Counted from the first letter of the stretch, positions 1 through 7,263 are shown. The stretch is 8,482 nucleotides of DNA from Victivallales bacterium (GCA_017615955.1 JAFZZD010000610.1:1-8482), one strand, 5' to 3'. The notes: generated by a model not told the origin, from the letters alone. Numbers and translations are program-made.

Positions 1-30
1 CAAATAATTAGTTTTTGCAACTGCCCCGTA

Positions 31-927
31 TTAGTACTGGTTGTTGCAGAGCCAGTCCTGGATGAAGCGGATGTACTCCATGTCGCGCTTGGCGGCGATG
101 ATGCTGTCGCCCGAACTTGGGAATTCAATCGCCATGATGCCGTCTGGCAGTTCATTGCGCAGCAGGTTCACCACTCTCATGGTGTTGATGTTGCCCTGCT
201 CCAGCAGGCAACCCGCATACTTGTAGTCGTATGTGCGGATCATGTTCTTCAAGTGGGCGTAGAAGATCTTGCCCTTGAGAATGTCAAACACCTCGTTTAT
301 GGTCTGGGGACCATTGGGGTTGATGAACATGTTGCCGTGGTCATAGTTCACGCCCACCCTGTCCGCATCGGCCAGTTTCAGCAGTTTTGAGCAAGGATAT
401 GGCAGGTCATGGAGATAGCAGTTGTGTGTCTCCAGGGCAATGCGCATGTCCAGGCGCGTCAGTTCCGCATTGATGCGATGGAGGCCTGCCGCCGCCCTTT
501 CAAAGTGCTCCTCCCTGGCCGCCGCGCTGCCATTCCTGTAGTATTCGCGGTACTGGGTGTTCTTGCCATAAAGCCCGCCAGTGAAGAAGTTGAACAATTT
601 AGATCCGCACTTCTCCTTCGCCCACTGCAGCCTCTTGTAGAAATTCTCCTCGGCCTCCGCGATTCTCGCCGCGTCATCATCCTTCATATAGTCGATAGGA
701 TAGCCGAATGTGAGTTCGAACTGGGGATACTTCTGCTTCAGTTCTTCGATAATTGCAAGATACTTCTCCTCGCTTTCCTCAAACTTGTTGAAGCCACGCA
801 GTTCCACGCCGTCGCAGCCGTTCAGCGCTGCCAACTTGAACAAACCTGGCAAACGCCCCAGGCCTTCGTAGTAATTCACGTGAAGCAGCGTCTTCAATGT
901 CTTCTGATTGTTAAGAACCAGTGCCAT
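31..927 (-). CDS. Sugar phosphate isomerase/epimerase-like TIM-barrel protein
   Basis: A 298-residue protein resembling the xylose isomerase-like / AP endonuclease 2 TIM-barrel superfamily. These enzymes isomerise or epimerise sugars, or cleave or hydrate related compounds, using a divalent metal. Candidate metal ligands sit where expected at barrel strand ends: E42 (VELRG), E166 and H168 (ALETHN), D196/H197 (NYDHGN), H225 (YAHLKN) and E268 (AIEFPSSGD). There is no signal peptide, so it is probably cytoplasmic. The frame is open to 978, but that start would overlap the upstream gene. The ATG at 927 has a strong AGGAGA ribosome site 7 bases ahead and leaves a 19-bp gap, so I chose it. It is the last gene of the minus-strand run. 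The substrate cannot be told from sequence. The family is clear; the reaction is unknown. Confidence 0.85.
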   Translation of the reverse strand: MALVLNNQKTLKTLLHVNYYEGLGRLPGLFKLAALNGCDGVELRGFNKFEESEEKYLAIIEELKQKYPQFELTFGYPIDYMKDDDAARIAEAEENFYKRLQWAKEKCGSKLFNFFTGGLYGKNTQYREYYRNGSAAAREEHFERAAAGLHRINAELTRLDMRIALETHNCYLHDLPYPCSKLLKLADADRVGVNYDHGNMFINPNGPQTINEVFDILKGKIFYAHLKNMIRTYDYKYAGCLLEQGNINTMRVVNLLRNELPDGIMAIEFPSSGDSIIAAKRDMEYIRFIQDWLCNNQY

Positions 928-934
928 TCTCTCG

Positions 935-940
935 TCTCCT
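935..940 (-). promoter_or_regulatory. Ribosome binding site fixing the isomerase-like start
   Basis: AGGAGA on the minus strand, 7 bases before the ATG at 927. It decides in favour of the internal start over the longer reading frame opening at 978, which would run into the SGNH gene. Confidence 0.7.
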
Positions 941-946
941 GATCTT

Positions 947-1918
947 TTATTTGTTGTCTTGTATTGCCTTCTCCGCACACTTGATCATAGTGCGGCAAGT
1001 CTCTGCCTTCATATCCTTGGGGAAGATTTTTATATCAGCCCCGCTTTTTCCGAACAGATACATATACCAAACGCAGGCCTGCAAATAACGCCCCTGCTTG
1101 TTCAGGTGAATGTAGTCCACCTTCAGTTCACGCTCTTTGCTGTCTTTTTTGTTTACCCAAGAACTCTTTCCCACAACATCACCGTTCTCGTCAGGCAGTT
1201 TGGGATATACAAGAGCCGCCTTCTCCTCAGCCGTCAGGGGCTTGAAGGGCTTGGCAACCTGCTTGCGGAAGATATCGACAGCATCACCAACTGGGATAAG
1301 GCGGAACTTGTAACGTGAAGCAAAATCCTTGTAGCAACTGCTGACGCGCTTGTGCATCTCGGCCTGGTCTATCTTCCAGGTAGTCAGGCGCGGTGAATCG
1401 CAACGATATGCCCAAGTCTCATGCACCACTATCTCAGCCTTGGGCTGGTATTCCCTCACAATTGAAACAAGCCTGTCCGCATCGGCCTGATATGTTTCAG
1501 GGCGCCAGCTGTGGCTGGAACCTTGCTGTATCGTCACAATGTCCCATGTTCCGTCCGCCAGCATTTCGGGCAGGTTGGCCTTCCACTTTTTGCCATCCTT
1601 TGTCTTTGGCGCACCAGGCAGTTCCAAGTTGGTGGTGTATGGACGGTGCTTCGGATTCGCCTTTGCTTTGTCATATTCATTGAGGTGACGCTCAATGGTG
1701 CAACCACCAATGTATGCCTGACGCAGCCTCATCTTTATCGTGCCGTCATTCTTAACCATCTCCGGGAAGTAGGATAGCACGCTCTCCGAAAAGCTGTTCC
1801 CTATCATGAGGATTTTTATGGTCTTGTCTTCCTTGGCATCCTGGGCATCCTGGGCAAACACAAACAGCGACACCATCAGCGCCAAAATCATCAACACCTT
1901 GACTGAAATACGATTCAT
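947..1918 (-). CDS. Secreted SGNH-fold hydrolase, DUF4886-like
   Basis: A 323-residue protein with an N-terminal signal peptide: basic start MNRISVK, hydrophobic core about residues 8-21, likely cleavage after VFA at 22. The mature part begins with an SGNH/GDSL block, KILMIGNSFS, with S42 as the probable nucleophile. It continues with a block II-like glycine at YIGGCTIERH (G71/G72), a block III-like TIQQGSSHSW (131-138) and the C-terminal Asp/His pair D268-Y-I-H271 (VDYIHLNKQGRYL). This arrangement is typical of DUF4886 proteins, which are exported esterase-like enzymes of mostly unknown substrate. Removal of acyl groups from polysaccharides is one possibility, by inference only. The frame opens further upstream at 1966, but that start overlaps the nuclease gene and would bury the signal peptide. 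The start at 1918 has an AAGGGAG ribosome site and a 20-bp gap. A 9-bp tandem repeat (1835-1852) encodes QDAQDA just after the predicted cleavage site. Confidence 0.85.
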   Translation of the reverse strand: MNRISVKVLMILALMVSLFVFAQDAQDAKEDKTIKILMIGNSFSESVLSYFPEMVKNDGTIKMRLRQAYIGGCTIERHLNEYDKAKANPKHRPYTTNLELPGAPKTKDGKKWKANLPEMLADGTWDIVTIQQGSSHSWRPETYQADADRLVSIVREYQPKAEIVVHETWAYRCDSPRLTTWKIDQAEMHKRVSSCYKDFASRYKFRLIPVGDAVDIFRKQVAKPFKPLTAEEKAALVYPKLPDENGDVVGKSSWVNKKDSKERELKVDYIHLNKQGRYLQACVWYMYLFGKSGADIKIFPKDMKAETCRTMIKCAEKAIQDNK

Positions 1919-1927
1919 TCTTACAGA

Positions 1928-1934
1928 CTCCCTT
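1928..1934 (-). promoter_or_regulatory. Ribosome binding site fixing the SGNH hydrolase start
   Basis: AAGGGAG on the minus strand, 9 bases before the ATG at 1918. It supports this start, which exposes a clean signal peptide, over the upstream in-frame ATG at 1966. Confidence 0.65.
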
Positions 1935-1938
1935 GTTG

Positions 1939-2697
1939 TTATCCTACAATTATTGAAATTGGACAATGATCAGAACCCATCACATCGCTATGTATGGCAG
2001 CCTCCTTAACATGAGGAAGGAACGCATTGTTGAAGCAGTGGTAGTCAATTCTCCATCCGATGTTTCTTGGCCTTGCCCCAGCACGGTACGACCACCATGT
2101 GTACTTTCCCGCCGACTTGTCAAAGTGCCTGAACGCATCTACGTACCCCGCGTCAAGGTACTTTGTCATCCAGGCACGTTCCTCTGGCAGGAATCCAGCG
2201 TTGTTCTCGTTGTCGTCAGGCCTGGCAAGGTCAATTCTCTCATGTGCAATGTTGTAGTCACCGCACACAATCACGTTCTTGCCTTTCGCCACCAGGCTGT
2301 TGCAAATATCCAGCACCGCATCGCAGAAATCCAGTTTGTATTGAAGCCGTGCCCCGCCTTCCTGGCTGTTGGGGAAGTAGCAGTTAATCAAGGTAAAATC
2401 TGGATATTCCAGCAGAAGTCCCCTGCCCTCACAGTCGAATTCGGGGCAGCCCATATTAGAAATAGAAAGTGGCTCCTCCTTGAAATAGGATGCAGTGCCG
2501 CTGTATCCCTTCTTCTCCGCCGACATATATGCGCACTTGTAGCCAGGCACATCCAGAAGTTCCGGCCCCAACTGCTCAGGATTCGCCTTGGTCTCCTGGA
2601 AGCAGAATACATCCGCCTGCTCCTTGCCCATCCAGTCAAGCAGTCCCTTTCCCAGCACAGCCCTTATTCCATTCACATTCCAGGAAATCAATCTCAT
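1939..2697 (-). CDS. xth: Exodeoxyribonuclease III / AP endonuclease (ExoA/XthA family)
   Basis: A 252-residue member of the exonuclease III branch of the endonuclease/exonuclease/phosphatase superfamily. It cuts DNA 5' of abasic sites and removes 3' blocks and nucleotides in base excision repair, in the cytoplasm with Mg2+. The family motifs are all present: SWNVNGIRA (N7), FQETKA (E35), INCYFPN (Y107), CGDYNIAH (D147, N149), WRIDYHCFN (D218) and the terminal GSDHCPI (D243, H244). The length matches the short bacterial ExoA type. The ATG at 2697 follows a GAGGT ribosome site at 9 bases. It lies 70 bp after the flippase gene, across a hairpin and repeat block, and 20 bp before the SGNH gene. 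It may be co-transcribed with its neighbours but has no evident functional link to them. No catalytic residue is missing. Confidence 0.95.
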   Translation of the reverse strand: MRLISWNVNGIRAVLGKGLLDWMGKEQADVFCFQETKANPEQLGPELLDVPGYKCAYMSAEKKGYSGTASYFKEEPLSISNMGCPEFDCEGRGLLLEYPDFTLINCYFPNSQEGGARLQYKLDFCDAVLDICNSLVAKGKNVIVCGDYNIAHERIDLARPDDNENNAGFLPEERAWMTKYLDAGYVDAFRHFDKSAGKYTWWSYRAGARPRNIGWRIDYHCFNNAFLPHVKEAAIHSDVMGSDHCPISIIVG

Positions 2698-2722
2698 GTT
2701 CTATATACCTCAATATTGTTTG

Positions 2723-2745
2723 CAGTGGACTGTGGCAGTCCACTG
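2723..2745. repeat. Perfect 10-bp inverted repeat (hairpin) between flippase and xth
   Basis: CAGTGGACTG (2723-2732), loop TGG, CAGTCCACTG (2736-2745). The stem is perfect. It lies in the 70-bp gap between the flippase stop and the xth start. No T-run follows it on the minus strand (the transcript continues CAAACAATATTG), so it is not a classical intrinsic terminator. It could act as an mRNA stabiliser or processing site at the operon's internal boundary. Confidence 0.7.
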
Positions 2746-2765
2746 TCCACTGCCCACTGTCCACT
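2738..2765. repeat. Four tandem copies of a 7-bp repeat, GTCCACT
   Basis: Units at 2738-2744, 2745-2751, 2752-2758 (variant GCCCACT) and 2759-2765. An inverted copy, AGTGGAC, at 2724-2730 makes up the left arm of the adjacent hairpin. The array ends 2 bases before the flippase stop codon, so it sits in the 3' flank of that gene. Short heptameric tandem repeats of this kind occur between genes in several bacteria. Any function here is unknown. Confidence 0.75.
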
Positions 2766-2767
2766 AA

Positions 2768-4408
2768 TCACTTTTTATGCCTGAGTTTGGAGAAAGCCCA
2801 TCCCATCATCTGCCACAGTTCCGAGATCCGCAGGAAAAACGCGCCCAGCAAAGTCAGCAGCAATCCTGCGACGCCCGCGCACAGGATGCGCACCGCCACC
2901 CACTGCCTGGCCACGTGGGGATACTCCAGGTCGGAACTCAACACGATTGTGGCTGGCAGAAAATCCGCCACCAAAACCGACGCAAGATATGTCCCCAATG
3001 CCACGAATCCACCAAGAACCAGCATCTTCACAAGAAAGACAAAACTCTCCTTCAGGTGGAAGATCGGCATCTTGGTCCGCATGAAAAGTGCCAGGAGGAA
3101 GCTCTTCACATAGCGTGACAGCACAAAGCCCAGAGCCACAGTCGCTATGGCACCCAAGGGCTGCACATTGTACCGTACTATAAACAGCCAGCTTAAAAAT
3201 ACACTAAGCAACGAGGAAAAAACTCCGATGATCGTCACAGCCACAGTGCGCTGGTCGGCGAAGGCGCCCTGCATGAGCACACATTCCACTGCGGCGGCTG
3301 GAAGCACCAGGCAATAGCATGCGGTGGAAAGACCGCTCCAGGTCGCCACGGTAATGCCCGTCTTGCCCCCGTAGAACACCAGCACCGCGATTTGCGGAGC
3401 AAGCACGCTCAATATCACAGCCAATGGCACGAATGTGGCAATCAGCATGCGGCAGCTGCTGTTGACTATCTCGCCCAGGCGCTCCCTGTCGTTCTTCCCG
3501 ACCAGTTCGCACAGGAACGGGAACAATGCAATCTGCAAGGCGTATGGCACCAGCCATTGTATGGACGAATACAGCTTGCGCCCCAGGTCATTCGCCATGA
3601 GCAGACCCTTCTGCTGTATGTGGGTAAGTATGAAGATGTTGTTGAAATTGTCCCTGACCTTTGCAAATATGATGCCGGCGAAAAGCGGCAGCATAAGCAG
3701 CAGCATCCGCTTGAACACAGGAGAACGCCAGTCAAATGCGGGCCTGATGTATTTGACCTTGCTTGTTATTCCTAATAGATGCGTCACGACTTTAGCCACG
3801 CTGCCCACAACAATGCTGAACAGCAATGCATGATAGTCCATGCCGAATATGCCAATGCCAAGTATCAGCCCGATGACAATGCATATCTTGGTGGACGCAT
3901 CGCCGAACGCCGCCAGGAAGAATTTCCTGTACCCGTTCAGCAATACGTATGTCGTGCTTCCAATGGAGAGGAAATACAACGAGGGCGCAAGGATCTGGAG
4001 ACTCAGCCGCAGGAGGCGATATTCAGTCGGGTTGTTTTCCGGCGTCCAGGTGGTGAACAGATTTATATAGAAGTCAGGGAAACAGGCAATGGTCGCCACC
4101 ACGGCAAGAAGCACCAGGGACTGCAAGGTCAGCGTGGAATTGCAGAAACGCCAGGCCTTTTCCTCGCCGCTTTGCTCCTTCTCCTTCATGAAAAGCGTAA
4201 GAAAAGTAGGGCCGATCACCTCTTCGCCAATGAGAAATATGCTGTTGATCACGCCAGTGAAGGCAACAACAATGATTGCCTCGTATGTGGAACTGTCCAG
4301 GTAGTGCGTCGCCACCTTCGCCTGTATCAAGCCAGCAAACTTCAGGCACAAGTGCGCAAGAGTGACAATCGCGCTTGCCTTGATTATCTTGTCCGACAAT
4401 GCCGACAT
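2768..4408 (-). CDS. MurJ/MviN-like polytopic lipid-linked precursor flippase (divergent)
   Basis: A 546-residue, very hydrophobic protein with about 13-14 membrane segments, resembling the MurJ/MviN branch of the MOP exporter superfamily. MurJ flips lipid II across the inner membrane; relatives flip other undecaprenyl-linked sugars. The C-terminal two thirds show the MviN layout, including ANDLGRKLYSSIQWLVPYAL (272-291) followed by FPFLCELVGKNDRERL, an amphipathic VPLAVILSVLAPQIAVLVFY and a basic tail KLRHKK. The N-terminus is unusual. Where MurJ has R-x5-R in its first helix, this protein reads K23FAGLIQ29, and no arginine occurs before R87. The substrate may therefore not be lipid II. The ribosome site GAGGAG (4418-4423) lies within the last codons of the upstream glycosyltransferase, and the gap between the genes is 3 bp, so translation is probably coupled. 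I am confident of a MurJ-like flippase and unsure of the substrate. Confidence 0.8.
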   Translation of the reverse strand: MSALSDKIIKASAIVTLAHLCLKFAGLIQAKVATHYLDSSTYEAIIVVAFTGVINSIFLIGEEVIGPTFLTLFMKEKEQSGEEKAWRFCNSTLTLQSLVLLAVVATIACFPDFYINLFTTWTPENNPTEYRLLRLSLQILAPSLYFLSIGSTTYVLLNGYRKFFLAAFGDASTKICIVIGLILGIGIFGMDYHALLFSIVVGSVAKVVTHLLGITSKVKYIRPAFDWRSPVFKRMLLLMLPLFAGIIFAKVRDNFNNIFILTHIQQKGLLMANDLGRKLYSSIQWLVPYALQIALFPFLCELVGKNDRERLGEIVNSSCRMLIATFVPLAVILSVLAPQIAVLVFYGGKTGITVATWSGLSTACYCLVLPAAAVECVLMQGAFADQRTVAVTIIGVFSSLLSVFLSWLFIVRYNVQPLGAIATVALGFVLSRYVKSFLLALFMRTKMPIFHLKESFVFLVKMLVLGGFVALGTYLASVLVADFLPATIVLSSDLEYPHVARQWVAVRILCAGVAGLLLTLLGAFFLRISELWQMMGWAFSKLRHKK

Positions 4409-4411
4409 ATT

Positions 4412-5632
4412 CTATATCTCCTCAAACAATGTGGCACGCTCCTTGGCAAGCCTAGCCGCATCAAAATCCTGTTCAACCCTGGCTCGCGCCGCGTGCCTGC
4501 GCTTTTCCGCTTCGGGTGCATTGCCTTCAAGAAAACGCAAAGCGCCGCACAAGGCATCGGCAGTGCATTCCTCCGCCAGAAAACCATTCTCGGCATCCAA
4601 TGCCTCGCCAATGCCGCCTTTGCCAAAAGCCACCACAGGCAGGCCACTTGCCATGGCCTCCAGCATCACATTCGGCACACCATCAATGCCGCCACGCCCT
4701 TCAACGGAAGGCACGCAAAGGCAACTAGACGTGGCGAACACCGTCCGCAACGCCTCCTGCCCCAGCCAGCCCAGCCAAGTGACACGCCCTGACACGCCCA
4801 GATTCCGCGCCATTTTACGCAAAACCGCCTCCTCTGGCCCCGCGCCCGCCACCTTTAGCGTATAGTTTGCCGGCAGCATCGACAATGCCTCCAACAGCAA
4901 ATCCAGCCCCTTCTTTGGGACCAGCCGCCCTGCAAAAAGCACATCGAATTCAGTGTTAATGTGCCTGTTCTCCATGAAAGACCAGAAGCGCAAATCCACG
5001 CCATGCCTCAGAAGATGCAGCCTTCCCGCATCAATGCACCCTTTTTCAAGAAGCATGTTTCTTGCATTTTCATTGCATATTGTAACAAAAGATGCATTCT
5101 TGAACAAGATGGCTGGCGTGTACTTCATCTTGAGGCAGTCGTCTGCATGAAGCCCAAGGGAGTACGTGCAGCCCAGCCTGGCAGCAGCCTTTGCGGCAAA
5201 GAGCCCAGCAATATCCGCAAATTCGCCATGTATGTGGCTTATGTGCTCTTCCTTGCAAAGTTGCAGCAACTTCTTGAAAAGCCAGCGATGCCTCATCATG
5301 GTCAAAGGTGCCCGCAGCGGTCGCGGCACAAGGCATGACAGCCCTATTCCAAAGGAAGCCTCGCTACCCGCCTCCTTGTCCCGCCCCGCGCTTGTTCCCG
5401 CCAAGGCAACCTGAGCGGGCGCCGCCTCGGCGCCCGCATCAATACCGCCATCCCCTTCCGTCAGGAATGTCACCACCGGCCAGCCAGGCTGCACCTGGCA
5501 GTCGCCAGGGAACAGGCTGGCGGCCACGATCTGCAAGCCGCTAGCCAAAAGCCCTCCCAGGTCCTGCCGCAGAAAGCCTTCGCTCCAGCGTGGATAAGAC
5601 GCAAAAAGATACAGTATCCTCTTGGACTTCAT
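4412..5632 (-). CDS. GT4-type glycosyltransferase carrying an in-frame repeat insertion
   Basis: A 406-residue GT-B-fold glycosyltransferase of family GT4, closest in layout to WcaL/AmsK-like exopolysaccharide enzymes. It transfers a sugar from a nucleotide donor to a lipid-linked or oligosaccharide acceptor at the cytoplasmic membrane face. The N-terminal domain starts ILYLFASYPRWSE and contains HIHGEFADIAG (133-143) and GLHADD (160-165). The C-terminal domain has HGVDLRFW (210-217), FAGRLVPKKGLDLLLEAL (233-250) and the donor-binding segment E311GRGGIDGVPNVMLE325AMASGLPVV, whose longer spacing between acidic residues is like WcaL. Residues 66-82 (AGAEAAPAQVALAGTSA) are encoded by a dispersed palindromic repeat that also occurs twice after purC. 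They sit in a hydrophilic loop between the PVVTFL strand and LVPRPLRAPL. The ATG at 5632 is 8 bp after pgm with no clear ribosome site, so it is probably translated by coupling. Donor and acceptor are unknown. Confidence 0.88.
   Translation of the reverse strand: MKSKRILYLFASYPRWSEGFLRQDLGGLLASGLQIVAASLFPGDCQVQPGWPVVTFLTEGDGGIDAGAEAAPAQVALAGTSAGRDKEAGSEASFGIGLSCLVPRPLRAPLTMMRHRWLFKKLLQLCKEEHISHIHGEFADIAGLFAAKAAARLGCTYSLGLHADDCLKMKYTPAILFKNASFVTICNENARNMLLEKGCIDAGRLHLLRHGVDLRFWSFMENRHINTEFDVLFAGRLVPKKGLDLLLEALSMLPANYTLKVAGAGPEEAVLRKMARNLGVSGRVTWLGWLGQEALRTVFATSSCLCVPSVEGRGGIDGVPNVMLEAMASGLPVVAFGKGGIGEALDAENGFLAEECTADALCGALRFLEGNAPEAEKRRHAARARVEQDFDAARLAKERATLFEEI
4418..4423 (-). promoter_or_regulatory. 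Ribosome binding site of the flippase, inside the end of the glycosyltransferase
   Basis: GAGGAG on the minus strand, 9 bases before the ATG at 4408. It overlaps the last codons of the glycosyltransferase (LFEEI), which ties translation of the two genes together. Confidence 0.65.
5388..5437. repeat. Dispersed palindromic repeat, copy A, inside the glycosyltransferase gene
   Basis: Aligns without gaps to the two copies after purC. The shared core is TTCCCGCCAAGGCAAC, then CTGA (TTGA in the others), then the hairpin GCGGGCGCCG (5415-5424), loop CCT, CGGCGCCCGC (5428-5437). Read on the minus strand it is in the glycosyltransferase frame and encodes AGAEAAPAQVALAGTSA. Against the intergenic copies, the hairpin's second and second-to-last bases both changed (T-A there, C-G here), which preserves pairing. 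Insertion limits are unclear, because flanking residues 83-97 are also low-complexity and could belong to it. Confidence 0.85.
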
Positions 5633-5640
5633 TCTGCGGG

Positions 5641-7263
5641 CTATAGCAGTTCTGATGCCGCCGCAATCACCTTCTCCAGATGCTCCTGTCCAAGCAGGGA
5701 TTCCGCATAGACCTTGCAGATGTTCTCCGTGCCGGAGGGTCTAATGGCGGCCCATGACTTCTCCGCGCAGATCTTTATGCCGCCGATTGCCGCGCCGTTG
5801 CCAGGTGCCTTGGTGAGAATGGCGGTGATCTTGTCCCCCGCCAAATCAGTCATTTTTATGCTTTCAGGAGAAATGGAGGCGACACGCGCCTTCTGCTCTG
5901 GAGTGGCTGGCGTGTCCTTTCTGGAATAGAATGACTTGCCGAAGTCCTTCTCCAACTGGGCATAATGCTCGGCAGGGGTCTTGCCCGTGCGAGCCGTGAT
6001 TTCCGCCGCAAGAAGCGCCAGTATGATGCCGTCCTTGTCCGTGCTCCATACCTTGCCGTCCAGTTTCAGGAAACTCGCGCCCGCAGACTCCTCGCCGCCG
6101 AAGCCCAGCGTGCCATCGGACAAGCCAGGCACGAACCACTTGAAGCCCACTGGCACCTCCACCAGCTTCCGCCCCAGGCGCTGCGCCACGCGGTCAATCA
6201 TCATGCTGCTGACCAGCGTCTTGCCGATGCCCACGTCTGAACGCCATCCCGTGCGGGTACGGTACAGATAGTCAATCGCCACGGCCAGATAATGGTTTGG
6301 ATTCATGAGGCCATAGCCAGGGCAGACAATGCCGTGCCTGTCAAAGTCAGGGTCATTGGCAAAGCCCAGGTCGAACTTGTCCTTCATGGCCACAAGTCCC
6401 GCCATGGCGTATGGGGACGAGCAGTCCATGCGAATCTTGCCGTCATGGTCCACGCACATGAAACTGAAGGTGGGGTCGTATTTATCGTTGAACACCGTTA
6501 TGTCCAGTCCGTATCTCTCCGCGATGCGCTTCCAATACGCAAAGCCAGCGCCGCCCAGAGCATCTGCCCCCAGGCGCAGATGCGCCTTCTTTATGACGTC
6601 AAAGTCTATGATGTCCTTCAACTCCTCCACATACTTGCCGATATAGTCGTATTCCTCAACAAGCGGGTTCTTCTCGAATTCCTGCACAGGTGCGGACTTC
6701 ACATCCTCGCCGCCCTCAGCAAGGATCTGGTTGGCGCGTGCAGCAATCGCCTTCGTCATGTCCTCGCCAGAAGGCCCGCCATGGATTGCGTTGTACTTAA
6801 TGCCGCCATCCGTGGGCGGGTTGTGTGACGGCGTTATGACAATGCCGTCAGCCAGCCCCTCTTTGCGTCCCTCGTTGTAGCGTATTATGGAGCGGGATAT
6901 GACTGGCGTAGGCGTAAAGCCAGGCGCAGCCGCCACGTATGTATGCACGCCATTGGCGACAAGCACGGAGAGCGCGGTGGTATGGGCTGGCATGGAGAGT
7001 GCATGAGTGTCCATGCCCAGGAAAAGAGGCCCCGTTGCGCCGAAACTGCCACGCAATTCGGCTATGGCCTTGGTTATGGCGCGAATGTGAGTGGCCGTGA
7101 AACTGCCGTTCAGGGAAGTGCCCCTGTGCCCCGACGTGCCAAAGGACACCTTCTGGGCCGGATTATTCACATCGGGTTCGGACAAATAGAAGCGTCTATA
7201 CAGACCAAACACATCCACCAGCATATCCTGGGTGGCCTTCTTTCCTGCATTCTCAACTGGCAT
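5641..7263 (-). CDS. pgm: Phosphoglucomutase, alpha-D-glucose phosphate-specific
   Basis: A 540-residue alpha-D-phosphohexomutase, about the length of E. coli Pgm. It interconverts glucose-6-phosphate and glucose-1-phosphate in the cytoplasm. This links central metabolism to nucleotide-sugar, glycogen and envelope-glycan synthesis. All four family loops are present: the phosphoserine loop ITPSHNPPTDGGIKYN with S146, the metal loop NDPDFDRHG (D304, D306, D308), the sugar-binding loop GFGGEESAG (387-395) and the phosphate-binding loop AIRPSGTENICKVY (507-519). FGTSGHRG at 41-48 is also typical of this subgroup. The ATG at 7263 follows an AGGAAAGAG ribosome site. It is the first gene of the minus-strand run, and the next gene, a glycosyltransferase, starts 8 bp after its stop. 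That position suggests it feeds hexose-1-phosphate into a glycan pathway. Confidence 0.96.
   Translation of the reverse strand: MPVENAGKKATQDMLVDVFGLYRRFYLSEPDVNNPAQKVSFGTSGHRGTSLNGSFTATHIRAITKAIAELRGSFGATGPLFLGMDTHALSMPAHTTALSVLVANGVHTYVAAAPGFTPTPVISRSIIRYNEGRKEGLADGIVITPSHNPPTDGGIKYNAIHGGPSGEDMTKAIAARANQILAEGGEDVKSAPVQEFEKNPLVEEYDYIGKYVEELKDIIDFDVIKKAHLRLGADALGGAGFAYWKRIAERYGLDITVFNDKYDPTFSFMCVDHDGKIRMDCSSPYAMAGLVAMKDKFDLGFANDPDFDRHGIVCPGYGLMNPNHYLAVAIDYLYRTRTGWRSDVGIGKTLVSSMMIDRVAQRLGRKLVEVPVGFKWFVPGLSDGTLGFGGEESAGASFLKLDGKVWSTDKDGIILALLAAEITARTGKTPAEHYAQLEKDFGKSFYSRKDTPATPEQKARVASISPESIKMTDLAGDKITAILTKAPGNGAAIGGIKICAEKSWAAIRPSGTENICKVYAESLLGQEHLEKVIAAASELL

Noticed and set aside
1..50. 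Possible terminator after the isomerase-like gene
   Set aside because: TGCAAC and GTTGCA could pair across a long loop, but no T-run follows on the minus strand, and part of the stem is coding sequence.
1835..1852. 9-bp tandem duplication encoding QDAQDA after the SGNH signal peptide
   Set aside because: A short replication-slippage duplication in a linker after the signal peptide. It is ordinary and probably neutral.
1966..2784. Plus-strand open frame of 272 codons opposite xth
   Set aside because: It is antisense to a complete, motif-perfect exonuclease III gene and shows no family features of its own.
3779..4792. Long plus-strand open frame of 337 codons
   Set aside because: It lies antisense across the flippase and glycosyltransferase genes, both with clear family motifs. 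Its translation has no recognisable domain and is rich in His, Arg and Gln, as expected of a shadow frame.
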